A DNA stretch of 64,000 nt from Pelagovum pacificum (GTDB taxonomy: Bacteria > Pseudomonadota > Alphaproteobacteria > Rhodobacterales > Rhodobacteraceae), in assembly GCF_016134045.1 (NCBI RefSeq), contig NZ_CP065915.1:2294001-2358000 (forward strand). Direction: 5' to 3'. The translations under genes were made by a program, and so were the position numbers. Under the pieces are notes generated by a model. The model was not told the DNA's origin, did not search any database, and was given only the letters and a program-made list of their open reading frames with translations. Positions 9,386 to 17,382 of this stretch are shown piece by piece. The stretch's first letter is position 1; every line of letters starts with the position of its first letter.

Positions 9386-10462
9386 ATGAGCGATACCAGC
9401 GCCACCCGCAGTTCCGGCCTCCTGCCCGGCAACCTTGATCCGATCAAGCTCCTCCTTGAGGGACGCGCCTTCTTCGCGCTGATCGCGATCATCATCGTCT
9501 TTGCCATCCTGTCGCCGGTCTATTTCTCGGTGAACAACTTCCTCATCATGTCGAGCCACGTGGCGATCTTCGGCCTGCTCGGCCTCGGCATGATGGTGGT
9601 GATCCTGACTGGTGGCATCGACCTGTCGGTCGGCTCAACCCTCGCGCTGTCGGGCGTCTGCGCCGGCTTCATGATGCAGGGCCTCGAGTTCGAGATGTTT
9701 GGCGTCATTCTCTACCCGCCGGTCTGGGTCACGGTGATCCTGACCTGCTGCATCGGCGCCTTCGTCGGCTCGATCAACGGCGTGCTCGTCGCCTACTTCA
9801 AGGTGCCGGCCTTTGTCGCCACGCTTGGCCTGCTCTACGTGGCGCGCGGCGTCGCGCTGCTGCTGACCAATGGCCTGACGATCAACGACCTCGCGGGGGA
9901 AGAGAACCTCGGCAACACCGGCTTCTCCTGGCTCGGCTTCAACCGGCTGTGGGGCGTGCCGATCGGCATTCTCGTCATGGTGCTGGTCGCGATCGTCATC
10001 TCGCTGATGCTGAACCGCTCCGCGCTCGGCCGCTGGATCTACTCCACCGGGGGCAACGCCCGCGCCGCAGAACTGTCGGGCGTGCCGGTCAAGCGGACGC
10101 AGGTGCTGGTCTACGTGATCTCGGGCGTCTGCTCGGCCATCGCCGGCCTCGTGCTGTCGTCGCAGCTGACCTCCGCCGGGCCCACCGCCGGCCAGACCTA
10201 CGAGCTGACGGCCATCGCCGCCGTGGTCGTTGGCGGGGCCTCGCTGATGGGCGGGCGCGGCACGGTGCGCGGCACGCTGCTCGGCGCCTTCGTCATCGGC
10301 TTCCTGTCCGACGGCCTCGTGATCATCGGCGTCAGTTCCTACTGGCAGACCGTCTTCACCGGCGCGGTGATCGTCCTCGCCGTCCTGCTGAACTCCATCG
10401 AATACAAGGGCGGCCGCAAGGCCTCCCCCACCCCGTCTTCTTCGCAAAAGGCCAAGAGCTGA
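9386..10462 (+). CDS. eryF: Sugar ABC transporter permease (EryF, RbsC-like)
   Basis: A 358-residue multi-spanning membrane protein of the BPD_transp_2/RbsC family. Recognisable elements are GGIDLSVGSTLALSG, FVATLGLLYVARGVALLLT and the cytoplasmic coupling segment STGGNARAAELSGV. The C-terminal tail is Lys/Ser rich and cytoplasmic. It forms the membrane channel for the import system with EryE and EryG. Start at 9386 follows the eryE stop by 22 bp with GGAGTA as ribosome site. Confidence 0.9.
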   Translation: MSDTSATRSSGLLPGNLDPIKLLLEGRAFFALIAIIIVFAILSPVYFSVNNFLIMSSHVAIFGLLGLGMMVVILTGGIDLSVGSTLALSGVCAGFMMQGLEFEMFGVILYPPVWVTVILTCCIGAFVGSINGVLVAYFKVPAFVATLGLLYVARGVALLLTNGLTINDLAGEENLGNTGFSWLGFNRLWGVPIGILVMVLVAIVISLMLNRSALGRWIYSTGGNARAAELSGVPVKRTQVLVYVISGVCSAIAGLVLSSQLTSAGPTAGQTYELTAIAAVVVGGASLMGGRGTVRGTLLGAFVIGFLSDGLVIIGVSSYWQTVFTGAVIVLAVLLNSIEYKGGRKASPTPSSSQKAKS

Positions 10463-10522
10463 CCTGACTGCGAACAAGCCGCCGACTACCGGCACGTACC
10501 ACACTCAAGGGAGGAAACCCGA

Positions 10523-11476
10523 ATGTTCAACCGCAGAACCGCGCTCGCCCTGGCTGCCGCTACCGCGCTTACGCCCGGTATCGCTTTCGCCCAGGACAAC
10601 GGCCTGATCACCATCATCGTCAACGACCCGGCGAACCCCTACTGGTTCACCGAAGGCGAAGTGGCCCGCGCCACCGCCGAAGAGCTTGGCTACACCGCCA
10701 ACGTCTCGGCTCACAACGGTGACACCAACACCGAAAGCAACCTGATCGACACCGCGATCACCAACCAGGCCGCCGCGATCATCCTCGACCCGGCGAACGC
10801 CGACGGCTCCATCGGTGCCGTGCGCAAGGCCATCGACGCCGACATCCCCGTGTTCCTCGTGAACGCCGAGATCAACGAGTCCGGCCTCGCCATCGCGCAG
10901 CTCGTTTCTAACAACGCCCAGGGTGCCGCCCTCGGCGCGCAGCAATGGGCGCAGCTCGTCGGTGAAGAAGGCCGCTACGTGGAGTTCTTCGGCAACCCCG
11001 CCGACAACAACGCCGCCACCCGCTCCAACGGCTACGAGACGGTGCTGAGCCAGTACCCGACGTTCGAGAAGGTCGCCGAGGAAGTGGCGAACTGGGACCG
11101 CACGCAGGGCTACAACAAGATGCAGTCCATCATCCAGGCGAACCCGGAAATCGACGCCGTCATCTCCGGCAACGACGAGATGGCGCTCGGCGCGATCGCC
11201 GCGCTCAAGGAAGCCGGTCAGCTGGACGGCATGATCGTGGGCGGCTTCGACGGCTCCCCCGACGCGGTTGCCGCCATCCAGGCCGGCGAGATGGCCTATT
11301 CCGTCCTGCAGCCCGTCGCCGTGTTCGCGGCCGAAGCCGTGCGCCAGGCCGACTACTACATCCAGAACGGTGAACCGATGGTCGACAGCGAGAAGCAGCT
11401 GTTCGATTGCGTTCTCATCACGCCCGACAATGTCGAGCAGTACTCCGCGCCCTTCGTGCTCGACGGCATGAACTGA
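10523..11476 (+). CDS. eryG: Periplasmic sugar-binding protein (EryG)
   Basis: A 317-residue protein with a Sec signal peptide (MFNRRTALALAAATALTPG, cleavage after AFAQ) and a type-1 periplasmic-binding fold of the ribose-binding class (Peripla_BP_4): ITIIVNDPANPYWFTEGEVA, then ISGNDEMALGAIAALKEAG and a C-terminal lobe. It captures the polyol for EryEF; erythritol is inferred from context. A clear AAGGGAGG ribosome site precedes 10523, and a strong hairpin follows the stop. Confidence 0.9.
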   Translation: MFNRRTALALAAATALTPGIAFAQDNGLITIIVNDPANPYWFTEGEVARATAEELGYTANVSAHNGDTNTESNLIDTAITNQAAAIILDPANADGSIGAVRKAIDADIPVFLVNAEINESGLAIAQLVSNNAQGAALGAQQWAQLVGEEGRYVEFFGNPADNNAATRSNGYETVLSQYPTFEKVAEEVANWDRTQGYNKMQSIIQANPEIDAVISGNDEMALGAIAALKEAGQLDGMIVGGFDGSPDAVAAIQAGEMAYSVLQPVAVFAAEAVRQADYYIQNGEPMVDSEKQLFDCVLITPDNVEQYSAPFVLDGMN

Positions 11477-11492
11477 TCGCGGATACAACAGG

Positions 11493-11520
11493 ACCGGCGG
11501 CCAATGGGCCGCCGGTCTTT
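11493..11520 (+). terminator. Hairpin terminator after eryG
   Basis: A perfect 10-bp stem (ACCGGCGGCC / GGCCGCCGGT) with a 4-nt loop AATG, followed by CTTT, 17 bp after the eryG stop. It likely ends or attenuates the transporter transcript before the DeoR gene. Confidence 0.75.
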
Positions 11521-11540
11521 CGCAGAACGGGACCTGCTGT

Positions 11541-12428
11541 ATGAAGCCTCAGGCCAGACTTCAGTCGGACCAGAGCACAATGAAAGAAACACCCGACGTG
11601 GCGGCGCTCGACCAGCTGATGGCCGAGGACGTGCCCCCCGACTCCCGGCAGGCGCGCCAGCTGGCCCGCCGCCAGGCGATCGCAGAGGCGATCATGGCCG
11701 AGGGATCGATCCGGATCGAGGATATCGCGGAGCGTTTCGAGATCAGCCTGATGACCGCGCACCGCGACCTCGACGACCTCGCCGGTCGCGGGCTGCTGCG
11801 CAAGACGCGCGGCATCGTCTCCGCCGCACCGACCAGCCTTGTCGAGGCGAGCGACCTCTACCGCTCCTACCGCCAGTCGGGAGAGAAAGCCGCCATCGCC
11901 GCTGCCGCCGCCGATCTGATCGAGCCGGGACAGGCGCTCTTCCTCGACGATTCAACGACCGTGCTGCAGATGGCGCCGCACCTTGCGGAGAAGCTGCCGC
12001 TCACGGTCATCACCAATTCGCTGTCCCTGATGTCCGAGTTGAAGGGCCTGCCCGACCTCACGCTGTTCGGGCTCGGCGGGCAGTATCATTCGTGGTGCAA
12101 CGCCTTCATGGGCCGGATGACGGTGCACGAAATCTCGCGCCTGCGAGCGGACGTGCTGTTCGTTTCGATGCCCGCGATCACTGACGGGATCGTCTTCCAC
12201 CAGTCGCCCGAGATGGCGGACACCAAACGCGCCATGTTCGAGGCCGCCTCGCGGCGCGTGCTGCTGGCCGATCACACGAAGTTCGACCGCCGCGCGCTCC
12301 ATGGTATGGTCGCCCTCGCCGATTTCGACGCCATCGTCACCGACGACCTGACGCCGCAGGTGCATCTCGACGCCCTGCAGGCGCTCGACCTCACCGTCGT
12401 CGTCGCAAAGACCGGCCAAGCCGGCTGA
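11541..12428 (+). CDS. DeoR-family transcriptional regulator
   Basis: A 295-residue DeoR regulator. The helix-turn-helix is IRIEDIAERFEISLMTAHRD (about residues 54-73), followed by the DeoR C-terminal sugar-phosphate sensor with LFLDDSTTVLQMAPHL, TVITNSLSLMSEL and VLLADHTKFDRRALH. An unusual N-terminal extension of about 45 residues precedes the HTH; the true start may be 11580. It lies 64 bp after eryG and is convergent with eryI, so regulation of the ery transport or isomerase genes is plausible. It is a clear paralogue of the DeoR protein at 13717-14490. Confidence 0.85.
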   Translation: MKPQARLQSDQSTMKETPDVAALDQLMAEDVPPDSRQARQLARRQAIAEAIMAEGSIRIEDIAERFEISLMTAHRDLDDLAGRGLLRKTRGIVSAAPTSLVEASDLYRSYRQSGEKAAIAAAAADLIEPGQALFLDDSTTVLQMAPHLAEKLPLTVITNSLSLMSELKGLPDLTLFGLGGQYHSWCNAFMGRMTVHEISRLRADVLFVSMPAITDGIVFHQSPEMADTKRAMFEAASRRVLLADHTKFDRRALHGMVALADFDAIVTDDLTPQVHLDALQALDLTVVVAKTGQAG

Positions 12429-12434
12429 AATGCC

Positions 12435-12458
12435 TGCCCGACGCCGTGGCGCCGGGCA
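12435..12458. terminator. Bidirectional hairpin between convergent deoR and eryI
   Basis: Inverted repeat TGCCCGACGCC / GGCGCCGGGCA (10 of 11 pairs) with a very short loop, in the 41-bp gap between converging genes. There is no T-run, so termination strength is uncertain. Confidence 0.45.
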
Positions 12459-12469
12459 AGGACATGGCC

Positions 12470-12931
12470 TCAGGCGGAGTGGTAATGTGCGTCAAGCGCG
12501 TCGATCGCCTTCACATTGTCCGCTGATTTGCCGTCCGGATCGAACGAGGCCGACAGCCACGCCTCGGCGATGTCCTTGGCCAGTTCGCCGCCGATAACCC
12601 GCGCGCCCATCGTGATGACCTGCGCATTGTTCGAGGTCGACGCCTTGCCGGCCGAGTATGTGTCGTGGGTCTGCGCGGCGCGGATGCCCGGGACCTTGTT
12701 TGCCGAGAGCGCCACGCCGATGCCGGTGCCGCAGCACAGGATCGCCCGGTCGTAGGTGCCGTCGAGGATGCCGGAGCACACCCGGTCGGCGAGGTTGGCG
12801 TAATATTCTTTGGTCCCGGCGGGCGGGTCGCTGACCTCGCTCACGGTCAGCCCGTCCTTGCCGGACAGGTGTTCGGCCAGGAGTTTCGCCAGCGGGGCGC
12901 CGGCGCTGTCGCCTGCAATCGCGAGTTTCAT
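12470..12931 (-). CDS. eryI: RpiB-like tetrose-phosphate isomerase (EryI/DerI type)
   Basis: A 153-residue RpiB/LacAB family protein. The catalytic Cys region is [15 protein letters not shown] (Cys66/67) and the anion-binding motif is GIRAAQTHD. The N-terminal motif is AGDSAG rather than the DHAG of ordinary ribose-5-phosphate isomerase B, a change seen in erythritol-locus homologues. EryI isomerises D-erythrulose 4-phosphate to D-erythrose 4-phosphate. It is the last gene of a deoR-eryH-eryI minus-strand operon, 12 bp after eryH. Confidence 0.88.
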   Translation of the reverse strand: MKLAIAGDSAGAPLAKLLAEHLSGKDGLTVSEVSDPPAGTKEYYANLADRVCSGILDGTYDRAILCCGTGIGVALSANKVPGIRAAQTHDTYSAGKASTSNNAQVITMGARVIGGELAKDIAEAWLSASFDPDGKSADNVKAIDALDAHYHSA

Positions 12932-12943
12932 GTCGTCTCCTTC

Positions 12944-13720
12944 TCAGACGTTGGCATTGATGGTGCGGGCGCAGCGGTCGAGGATGTCGAGGTAGCCCTC
13001 GACGTCCCAGGCCGAGCGCCCGATGAACAGCCCGTCGATGTGCGGACGGGCGATGAGCTCTTCGCAGTTGCCGGGGTTCACGCTGCCGCCGTAGAGGCAG
13101 GGCACCTTCCGGCCCAGCATGTCCGACGCGACCTCGATGATCCGGGCCTGCCGGTCGTCGGCATAGTCGGGCGACGCGGGCACGCCATGCTCACCGATGG
13201 CCCAGACGGGCTCGTAGGCCAGCAGGACCGGCGCGTCCTTCGCAGTGCCCTCCAACTTGCCGAGCGCGCCCTGCACTTCACGGGCCAGCACCTCGTCGGC
13301 GCGACCGGCGTCCTTGTCCTCGGCATGTTCGCCGATGCAGATCAGCGGGATCAGGCCATGACGTACCGCGGCCTCGGTCTTGAGGCCGACCGTCTCGTCC
13401 GTCTCGCCGAAATGGGCGCGGCGTTCGGAATGGCCGAGCTCGACGATGTCGAGGTTGCAGTCGGTCAGCATCAAGGGCGAGACTTCCCCCGTCCACGCGC
13501 CGGCATCCGCCCAGTGCATGTTCTGCGCGCCGACCTTCACGTCGGTCTTCCCTAAGGCTGCTTTCACTTCGCGCACTGCGGTAAAGGGCGGGATCACGAA
13601 CCGCTGGATCGCGGGGTCGCCCGCGCTGTCCATCAGCCCCTCGGCAAAGGTCATCGCCTCGGCCAGCGTCTTGTTCATCTTCCAGCTTGTGCCGATCCAG
13701 GCCTGCGTTGCCCCGGTCAT
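12944..13720 (-). CDS. eryH: Triosephosphate-isomerase-like tetrulose-phosphate isomerase (EryH/TpiB)
   Basis: A 258-residue TIM-family enzyme. The catalytic residues are all present: Lys14 in SWKMNK, His97 in LGHSERR, Glu170 in AYEPVWAIG, and the phosphate-binding GGSVNPGN. In Brucella and rhizobia this second TIM-like gene sits with rpiB-like eryI and serves erythritol use. Its ATG overlaps the upstream deoR stop (13717-13720), so it is coupled to its regulator. It might also supply ordinary TIM activity. Confidence 0.9.
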   Translation of the reverse strand: MTGATQAWIGTSWKMNKTLAEAMTFAEGLMDSAGDPAIQRFVIPPFTAVREVKAALGKTDVKVGAQNMHWADAGAWTGEVSPLMLTDCNLDIVELGHSERRAHFGETDETVGLKTEAAVRHGLIPLICIGEHAEDKDAGRADEVLAREVQGALGKLEGTAKDAPVLLAYEPVWAIGEHGVPASPDYADDRQARIIEVASDMLGRKVPCLYGGSVNPGNCEELIARPHIDGLFIGRSAWDVEGYLDILDRCARTINANV

Positions 13721-14490
13721 GCCGAGCCCTCCTCTGCGATTATCGTCTTTATTCCGTTGTCCCGCAGCAGCGTCGCCTGCCGGGGGTCGAGGTCACCGGA
13801 CGTCACGACACCATCGAACACGTCGAGGTCGGACATCATGTGCAGCGCGGTGCGCCCGAACTTCTGATGATCGACCAGCAAGTACCGGCGCGAGGCTGAG
13901 GCGATCATGCGCCGCTTCACCTCCAGCACGTCCTGGTCCTGGTGGTAGGCGGTCCGCCCCTGCACCGCGGAACTCGACAACAGGGCGACGTCCGCCCGCA
14001 GGTTCTTCAGCGCGGCGAGCGTCAACATCCCGAAGAAGCCGTTGAACTTGCGGGAATAACTGCCGCCGAGGGCGATCAGCTCGATCCCCAGCGCGCCGGT
14101 CAGGCCCTCGATCACCGACTGGCTGTTGGTGATGACGGTCAGTGGCCGCTTCTCGATCAGGAACGGCACGAGGTGCTGCGTCGTCGAGCCGTCGTCGACA
14201 AGAACGCTGGTGCCCGGCTCGACGAACTCCGCCGCACGGGCGGCGATCGCCGCCTTCTCGCTCACGCCCACGCGGGCGCGGTAGCGGAAGTCGCTTTCGA
14301 ACTGGCCCGATGCCTCGATCGTCGCGCCGCCGCGCACCTTGCGCAGCAGGCCGTCGCGTTCAAGGTCGTCGAGATCGCGGTGGATCGTCATCTTGGAGAC
14401 ATTGAAGCGCGCCGCCAGATCCTCGAGAGAGGCCGACCCGACCTCCATCAGGTGTTCGAGCAGTTCGTCGCGGCGGTCGTCGGGCTTCAC
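13717..14490 (-). CDS. DeoR-family regulator of the isomerase operon (EryR-like)
   Basis: A 257-residue DeoR protein. The HTH is SLEDLAARFNVSKMTIHRDL (about residues 21-40) and the sensor domain shows VLVDDGSTTQHLVPFL, VITNSQSVIEGL and YLLVDHQKFGRTALH. It heads the minus-strand deoR-eryH-eryI operon, as EryR does in Sinorhizobium. The 188-bp upstream gap, shared with fbp, carries repeated TGTGAT elements that are the likely operator. Confidence 0.87.
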   Translation of the reverse strand: MKPDDRRDELLEHLMEVGSASLEDLAARFNVSKMTIHRDLDDLERDGLLRKVRGGATIEASGQFESDFRYRARVGVSEKAAIAARAAEFVEPGTSVLVDDGSTTQHLVPFLIEKRPLTVITNSQSVIEGLTGALGIELIALGGSYSRKFNGFFGMLTLAALKNLRADVALLSSSAVQGRTAYHQDQDVLEVKRRMIASASRRYLLVDHQKFGRTALHMMSDLDVFDGVVTSGDLDPRQATLLRDNGIKTIIAEEGSA

Positions 14491-14550
14491 GGTCTCTCTC
14501 CTCTGCAGCCATCCAGATAACAGTCTTTTTGAAATTTACAACGCCATTTA

Positions 14551-14576
14551 TGTGATGTTGTGATTCTTGTTGTGAT
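14551..14576. promoter_or_regulatory. TGTGAT direct-repeat cluster between deoR and fbp
   Basis: Three TGTGAT copies start at 14551, 14559 and 14571; the last two lie inside a 12-bp near-repeat (TTGTGATTCTTG, then TTGTGATTTTTA). The stretch is AT-rich against a GC-rich background and lies between two divergent operons. DeoR proteins commonly bind repeated elements, so control by the adjacent regulator is inferred. Confidence 0.5.
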
Positions 14577-14622
14577 TTTTAACTTATCAACATAACAGAT
14601 GCTGGAAGGATGGAGGACACCC

Positions 14623-14682
14623 ATGACCGAACACACCGCCCCTCATACCGCGTGCCGTCATCCGCTGGCGGGCAAGGCATGA
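14623..14682 (+). CDS. Possible 19-residue leader peptide coupled to fbp
   Basis: ATG at 14623 has a GGAGG ribosome site 6 bp upstream (14612-14616), far better than any site for the fbp start. It encodes MTEHTAPHTACRHPLAGKA and stops at TGA 14680-14682, overlapping the fbp ATG (14679) as ATGA. This geometry suggests fbp is translated by coupling to a leader. The alternative is that the fbp protein starts in-frame at 14610, whose GGAAGG abuts the ATG too closely. Confidence 0.4.
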   Translation: MTEHTAPHTACRHPLAGKA

Positions 14683-15656
14683 GTCCGCTGGTGCTCCCCG
14701 GCGACGATCGTCCGCCGGCACCACCGCTGGAAGAGACGCTCGCCACCGCGGACGCCGGCCCCGCCGAGATCGTCCGCGCCATCGCGGCTGCCGCGATCCC
14801 GATCGCACAACGGCTGGCGCTGGCCGCCCTGCCCGGCGACCCCGCGGCGCCGGTTGGCAGGAACGAAACGGGCGACACGGTAAAGGCGCTCGACCAGGCG
14901 GCGCACGAGCTGATGATCGACGCGCTCTCGCACGCACCAATCGCTCAGGTCGTCTCCGAGGAAGCGGCCGAGCCGATCCGCCTCAGCGACGCGGGGACGT
15001 GGGACGTGGTGATCGACCCGATCGACGGGTCGGGCAGCATCGGCATCGGGGCGCCTCTCGGATTGCTGTTCGGTATCTTCCCCGCCGCGCCCCACGTGCT
15101 GCGCCAGGGGCGCGAGATGGTGGCAGCCGGCTACGTCTCCTTCGGACATTCGACCGATATCGGACTGTCGTTCGGCGACGGCGTCCGGCTCGCGACGCTC
15201 GACCCGCGCGACGGAACGTTCCGGCTGCGCGCCGAGCCCGCGTTGATCAAGCCGACGACGAAGATGATCGCGTGGAACGCCTCGAACCACAGGCACTTCG
15301 CGCCCGGCCTCCGCCGCTACTTCGACGAGGCGCTCGCCGGCGCGGACGGGCCCCGGGGCGAGAACACCAACATGCGCTGGATCGCGGCGGCGGTCGGCGA
15401 CCTGCACCGTATCCTTCTGAAGGGCGGCGTCTTCCTCTACCCCGACGATGCGCGGCCCGGCTATGACAAGGGCCACCTTCGGCTGCTCTACGAGGCGTTC
15501 CCGATCGCCTTCCTGATCGAACAGGCCGGTGGCCGCGCCAGCGACGGGCACGGCGACATCCTCGACCGCAGTCCGGCCGAGATCCACGAGAAGACCCCGC
15601 TCATCTTCGGCGCGTCCCGCGAGGTCGCGACGATCGAACGTCACCAGTCCCACTGA
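14679..15656 (+). CDS. fbp: Class I fructose-1,6-bisphosphatase-like enzyme (candidate sedoheptulose-bisphosphatase)
   Basis: About 325 residues. Metal- and substrate-binding signatures of class I FBPase are present: VISEEA-like VVSEEA, DPIDGSGSIGIGAPLG (usual form DPLDGSSNID), GYDKGHLRLLYEAFPIAFLI and a C-terminal LIFGAS. The enzyme hydrolyses the 1-phosphate of fructose bisphosphate, and Calvin-cycle relatives also use sedoheptulose bisphosphate. It is coupled upstream to a putative leader and followed 11 bp later by fba. The start is uncertain between 14679 and 14610. Confidence 0.87.
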   Translation: MSPLVLPGDDRPPAPPLEETLATADAGPAEIVRAIAAAAIPIAQRLALAALPGDPAAPVGRNETGDTVKALDQAAHELMIDALSHAPIAQVVSEEAAEPIRLSDAGTWDVVIDPIDGSGSIGIGAPLGLLFGIFPAAPHVLRQGREMVAAGYVSFGHSTDIGLSFGDGVRLATLDPRDGTFRLRAEPALIKPTTKMIAWNASNHRHFAPGLRRYFDEALAGADGPRGENTNMRWIAAAVGDLHRILLKGGVFLYPDDARPGYDKGHLRLLYEAFPIAFLIEQAGGRASDGHGDILDRSPAEIHEKTPLIFGASREVATIERHQSH

Positions 15657-15667
15657 GGAGCCCGGAC

Positions 15668-16708
15668 ATGGCCCGCATCACGCTTCGCCAACTGCTCGAC
15701 CACGCCGCCGAACATGACTACGGCGTGCCCGCCTTCAACATCTCAAACATGGAACAGGGCCTCGCCCTGATGGCAGCCGCCGACGCGACGGACTCGCCCG
15801 TGATCCTGCAGATGAGCCGGGGCGCCCGCGCCTATGCAAACGACCTGATCCTGTCCAAGCTGCTGGACGGGCTGACCGAGCTCTACCCGCAGATTCCGGT
15901 TTGCATCCACCTCGACCACGGCAACGGGGTCGACACCTGCGTGACTGCCATCCAGCATGGCTTCACCTCGGTGATGATGGACGGCTCGCTGATGGCGGAT
16001 GGCACGACGCCGGCGGATTACGACTACAACGCCGGGATCACCCGCCGCGTGGTGGAGATCGCCCATGCCGCCGGAGTCTCAGTCGAGGGCGAGCTCGGCG
16101 TGCTCGGCAGCCTCGAGACCCGACAGGGCGACCAGGAGGACGGGCACGGCGCGACGGGCGTACTGGAAGAGCACCAGCTGCTCACCGACCCGGACGAGGC
16201 CGTACGCTTCGTGGCCGACACCGGGGTCGATGCGCTCGCCATCGCGATGGGGACCAGTCACGGCGCCTACAAGTTCACGAAGGAGCCCGACGGCTCCGTC
16301 CTCGCCATGCACGTGATCGAGGAGATCCATCGCAGGCTGCCCGACACCCACCTCGTGATGCACGGCTCGTCCTCGGTGCCGACCGACCTCTGCCAGATCA
16401 TCAACGACCACGGCGGCGCGATCCGCCCGACCTGGGGCGTCCCGATGGAGGAGATCCGGCGCGGCATCCGCCACGGGGTGCGAAAGGTGAACATCGACAC
16501 CGACATCCGCCTCGCCATCACGGCGGCGGTGCGCAGTGTGATGTGGGACAACCCCGACGAGTTCGATCCGCGCAAGTTCATGGCCCCCGCCATGACGGCG
16601 GTCACGAAGCTCGCCACCGAGAAGTTCGAAGCCTTCGGCACGGCGGGCCACGCCGCCACCATCCGCGCGACCTCCCTGCGCGACATGGCGAAGCGCTACG
16701 CCGCCTGA
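15668..16708 (+). CDS. fba: Class II fructose-bisphosphate aldolase (CbbA/FbaA type)
   Basis: A 346-residue zinc aldolase. Visible motifs are VPAFNISNMEQ, the zinc-binding HLDHGNGVDTC, EGELGVLGSLE, GTSHGAYKF and HGSSSVP, with KVNIDTD binding phosphate near the C-terminus. It condenses dihydroxyacetone phosphate with glyceraldehyde 3-phosphate or, in Calvin-type members, with erythrose 4-phosphate to give sedoheptulose 1,7-bisphosphate. It sits 11 bp after fbp behind GAGGAGCC. Position next to an E4P-producing pathway suggests the second activity (inference). Confidence 0.92.
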   Translation: MARITLRQLLDHAAEHDYGVPAFNISNMEQGLALMAAADATDSPVILQMSRGARAYANDLILSKLLDGLTELYPQIPVCIHLDHGNGVDTCVTAIQHGFTSVMMDGSLMADGTTPADYDYNAGITRRVVEIAHAAGVSVEGELGVLGSLETRQGDQEDGHGATGVLEEHQLLTDPDEAVRFVADTGVDALAIAMGTSHGAYKFTKEPDGSVLAMHVIEEIHRRLPDTHLVMHGSSSVPTDLCQIINDHGGAIRPTWGVPMEEIRRGIRHGVRKVNIDTDIRLAITAAVRSVMWDNPDEFDPRKFMAPAMTAVTKLATEKFEAFGTAGHAATIRATSLRDMAKRYAA

Positions 16709-16768
16709 GCCGTAGCCCGCGGCGCCCCCTCGGCGACGAGGGAGCCCGCCGGCGATAGGTCCGGCCTG

Positions 16769-17278
16769 TCAGTAGCGCGCCCGCGTCAGGCCCTCGATGT
16801 TGGGCAGCGGATCGGGCTGCGTGACCAGCTCGCTCGGCCGCTTCTCGTAGAAGGCGTTCCCCCCCGCCGTAACGACGTAGTGCATGTTGTCGTAGGGCGC
16901 GTTGTAACTGGCGGCGTGGAAGAACTCGGCCCGTCCCACGTGCGGGTGCCGCTCACCCTGCAGGACAGCCGCCGCCGCCTCCTTCGCCAGCGGAAGGCCG
17001 CTGTCGGTCATCCGCCGCCGCATCACGCCGGGTGCGAACTGGCGGGGCTGGGAGACCACGCCGCAGACCGTGTCCGGATATTCCGATGAGGCCACGCGGT
17101 TCATCACGACGCTGCCCACCGCGACCATGCCGTCGCGGCTCGACCGGTTGGATTCGAAATACATCACCCGCTCCATGCAGGCCGCGTCCCGGTTGGGACG
17201 CAATCTGCCGCAGGATGACAAGGTTGCAGTTGCAAGAAGAAGGAGCGCGATCACGCGCCCGGTCGATCGGAGAGTCAT
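16769..17278 (-). CDS. SleB-type cell wall hydrolase, predicted lipoprotein
   Basis: About 169 residues from ATG 17278. A hydrophobic signal with lipobox LSSC (residues about 20-23) predicts attachment to the outer or inner membrane. The rest matches the Hydrolase_2/SleB fold: catalytic-Glu region MERVMYFESNRSSRDGM, then VGSVVMNRV, QFAPG and FFHAASYN. Such enzymes cleave peptidoglycan as lytic transglycosylases. The longer open frame upstream to 17353 would spoil the signal peptide. It stands alone, 60 bp after fba on the opposite strand. Confidence 0.85.
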   Translation of the reverse strand: MTLRSTGRVIALLLLATATLSSCGRLRPNRDAACMERVMYFESNRSSRDGMVAVGSVVMNRVASSEYPDTVCGVVSQPRQFAPGVMRRRMTDSGLPLAKEAAAAVLQGERHPHVGRAEFFHAASYNAPYDNMHYVVTAGGNAFYEKRPSELVTQPDPLPNIEGLTRARY

Positions 17279-17382
17279 GCCTGTACCGCCTGCTTCTGCC
17301 GGTTTGCCCGGCTTTATGGGAGCAGCGTAGCCAAAGGCGGGCGTGTCGATCAATCCCCTTGGGTGGCCTTCGTCGGGGAGGC

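Noticed and set aside
16727..16742. CCCTCG-GCGA-CGAGGG hairpin after fba as a terminator
   Set aside because: Only a 6-bp stem with no T-run in very GC-rich DNA; too weak to list as a feature.
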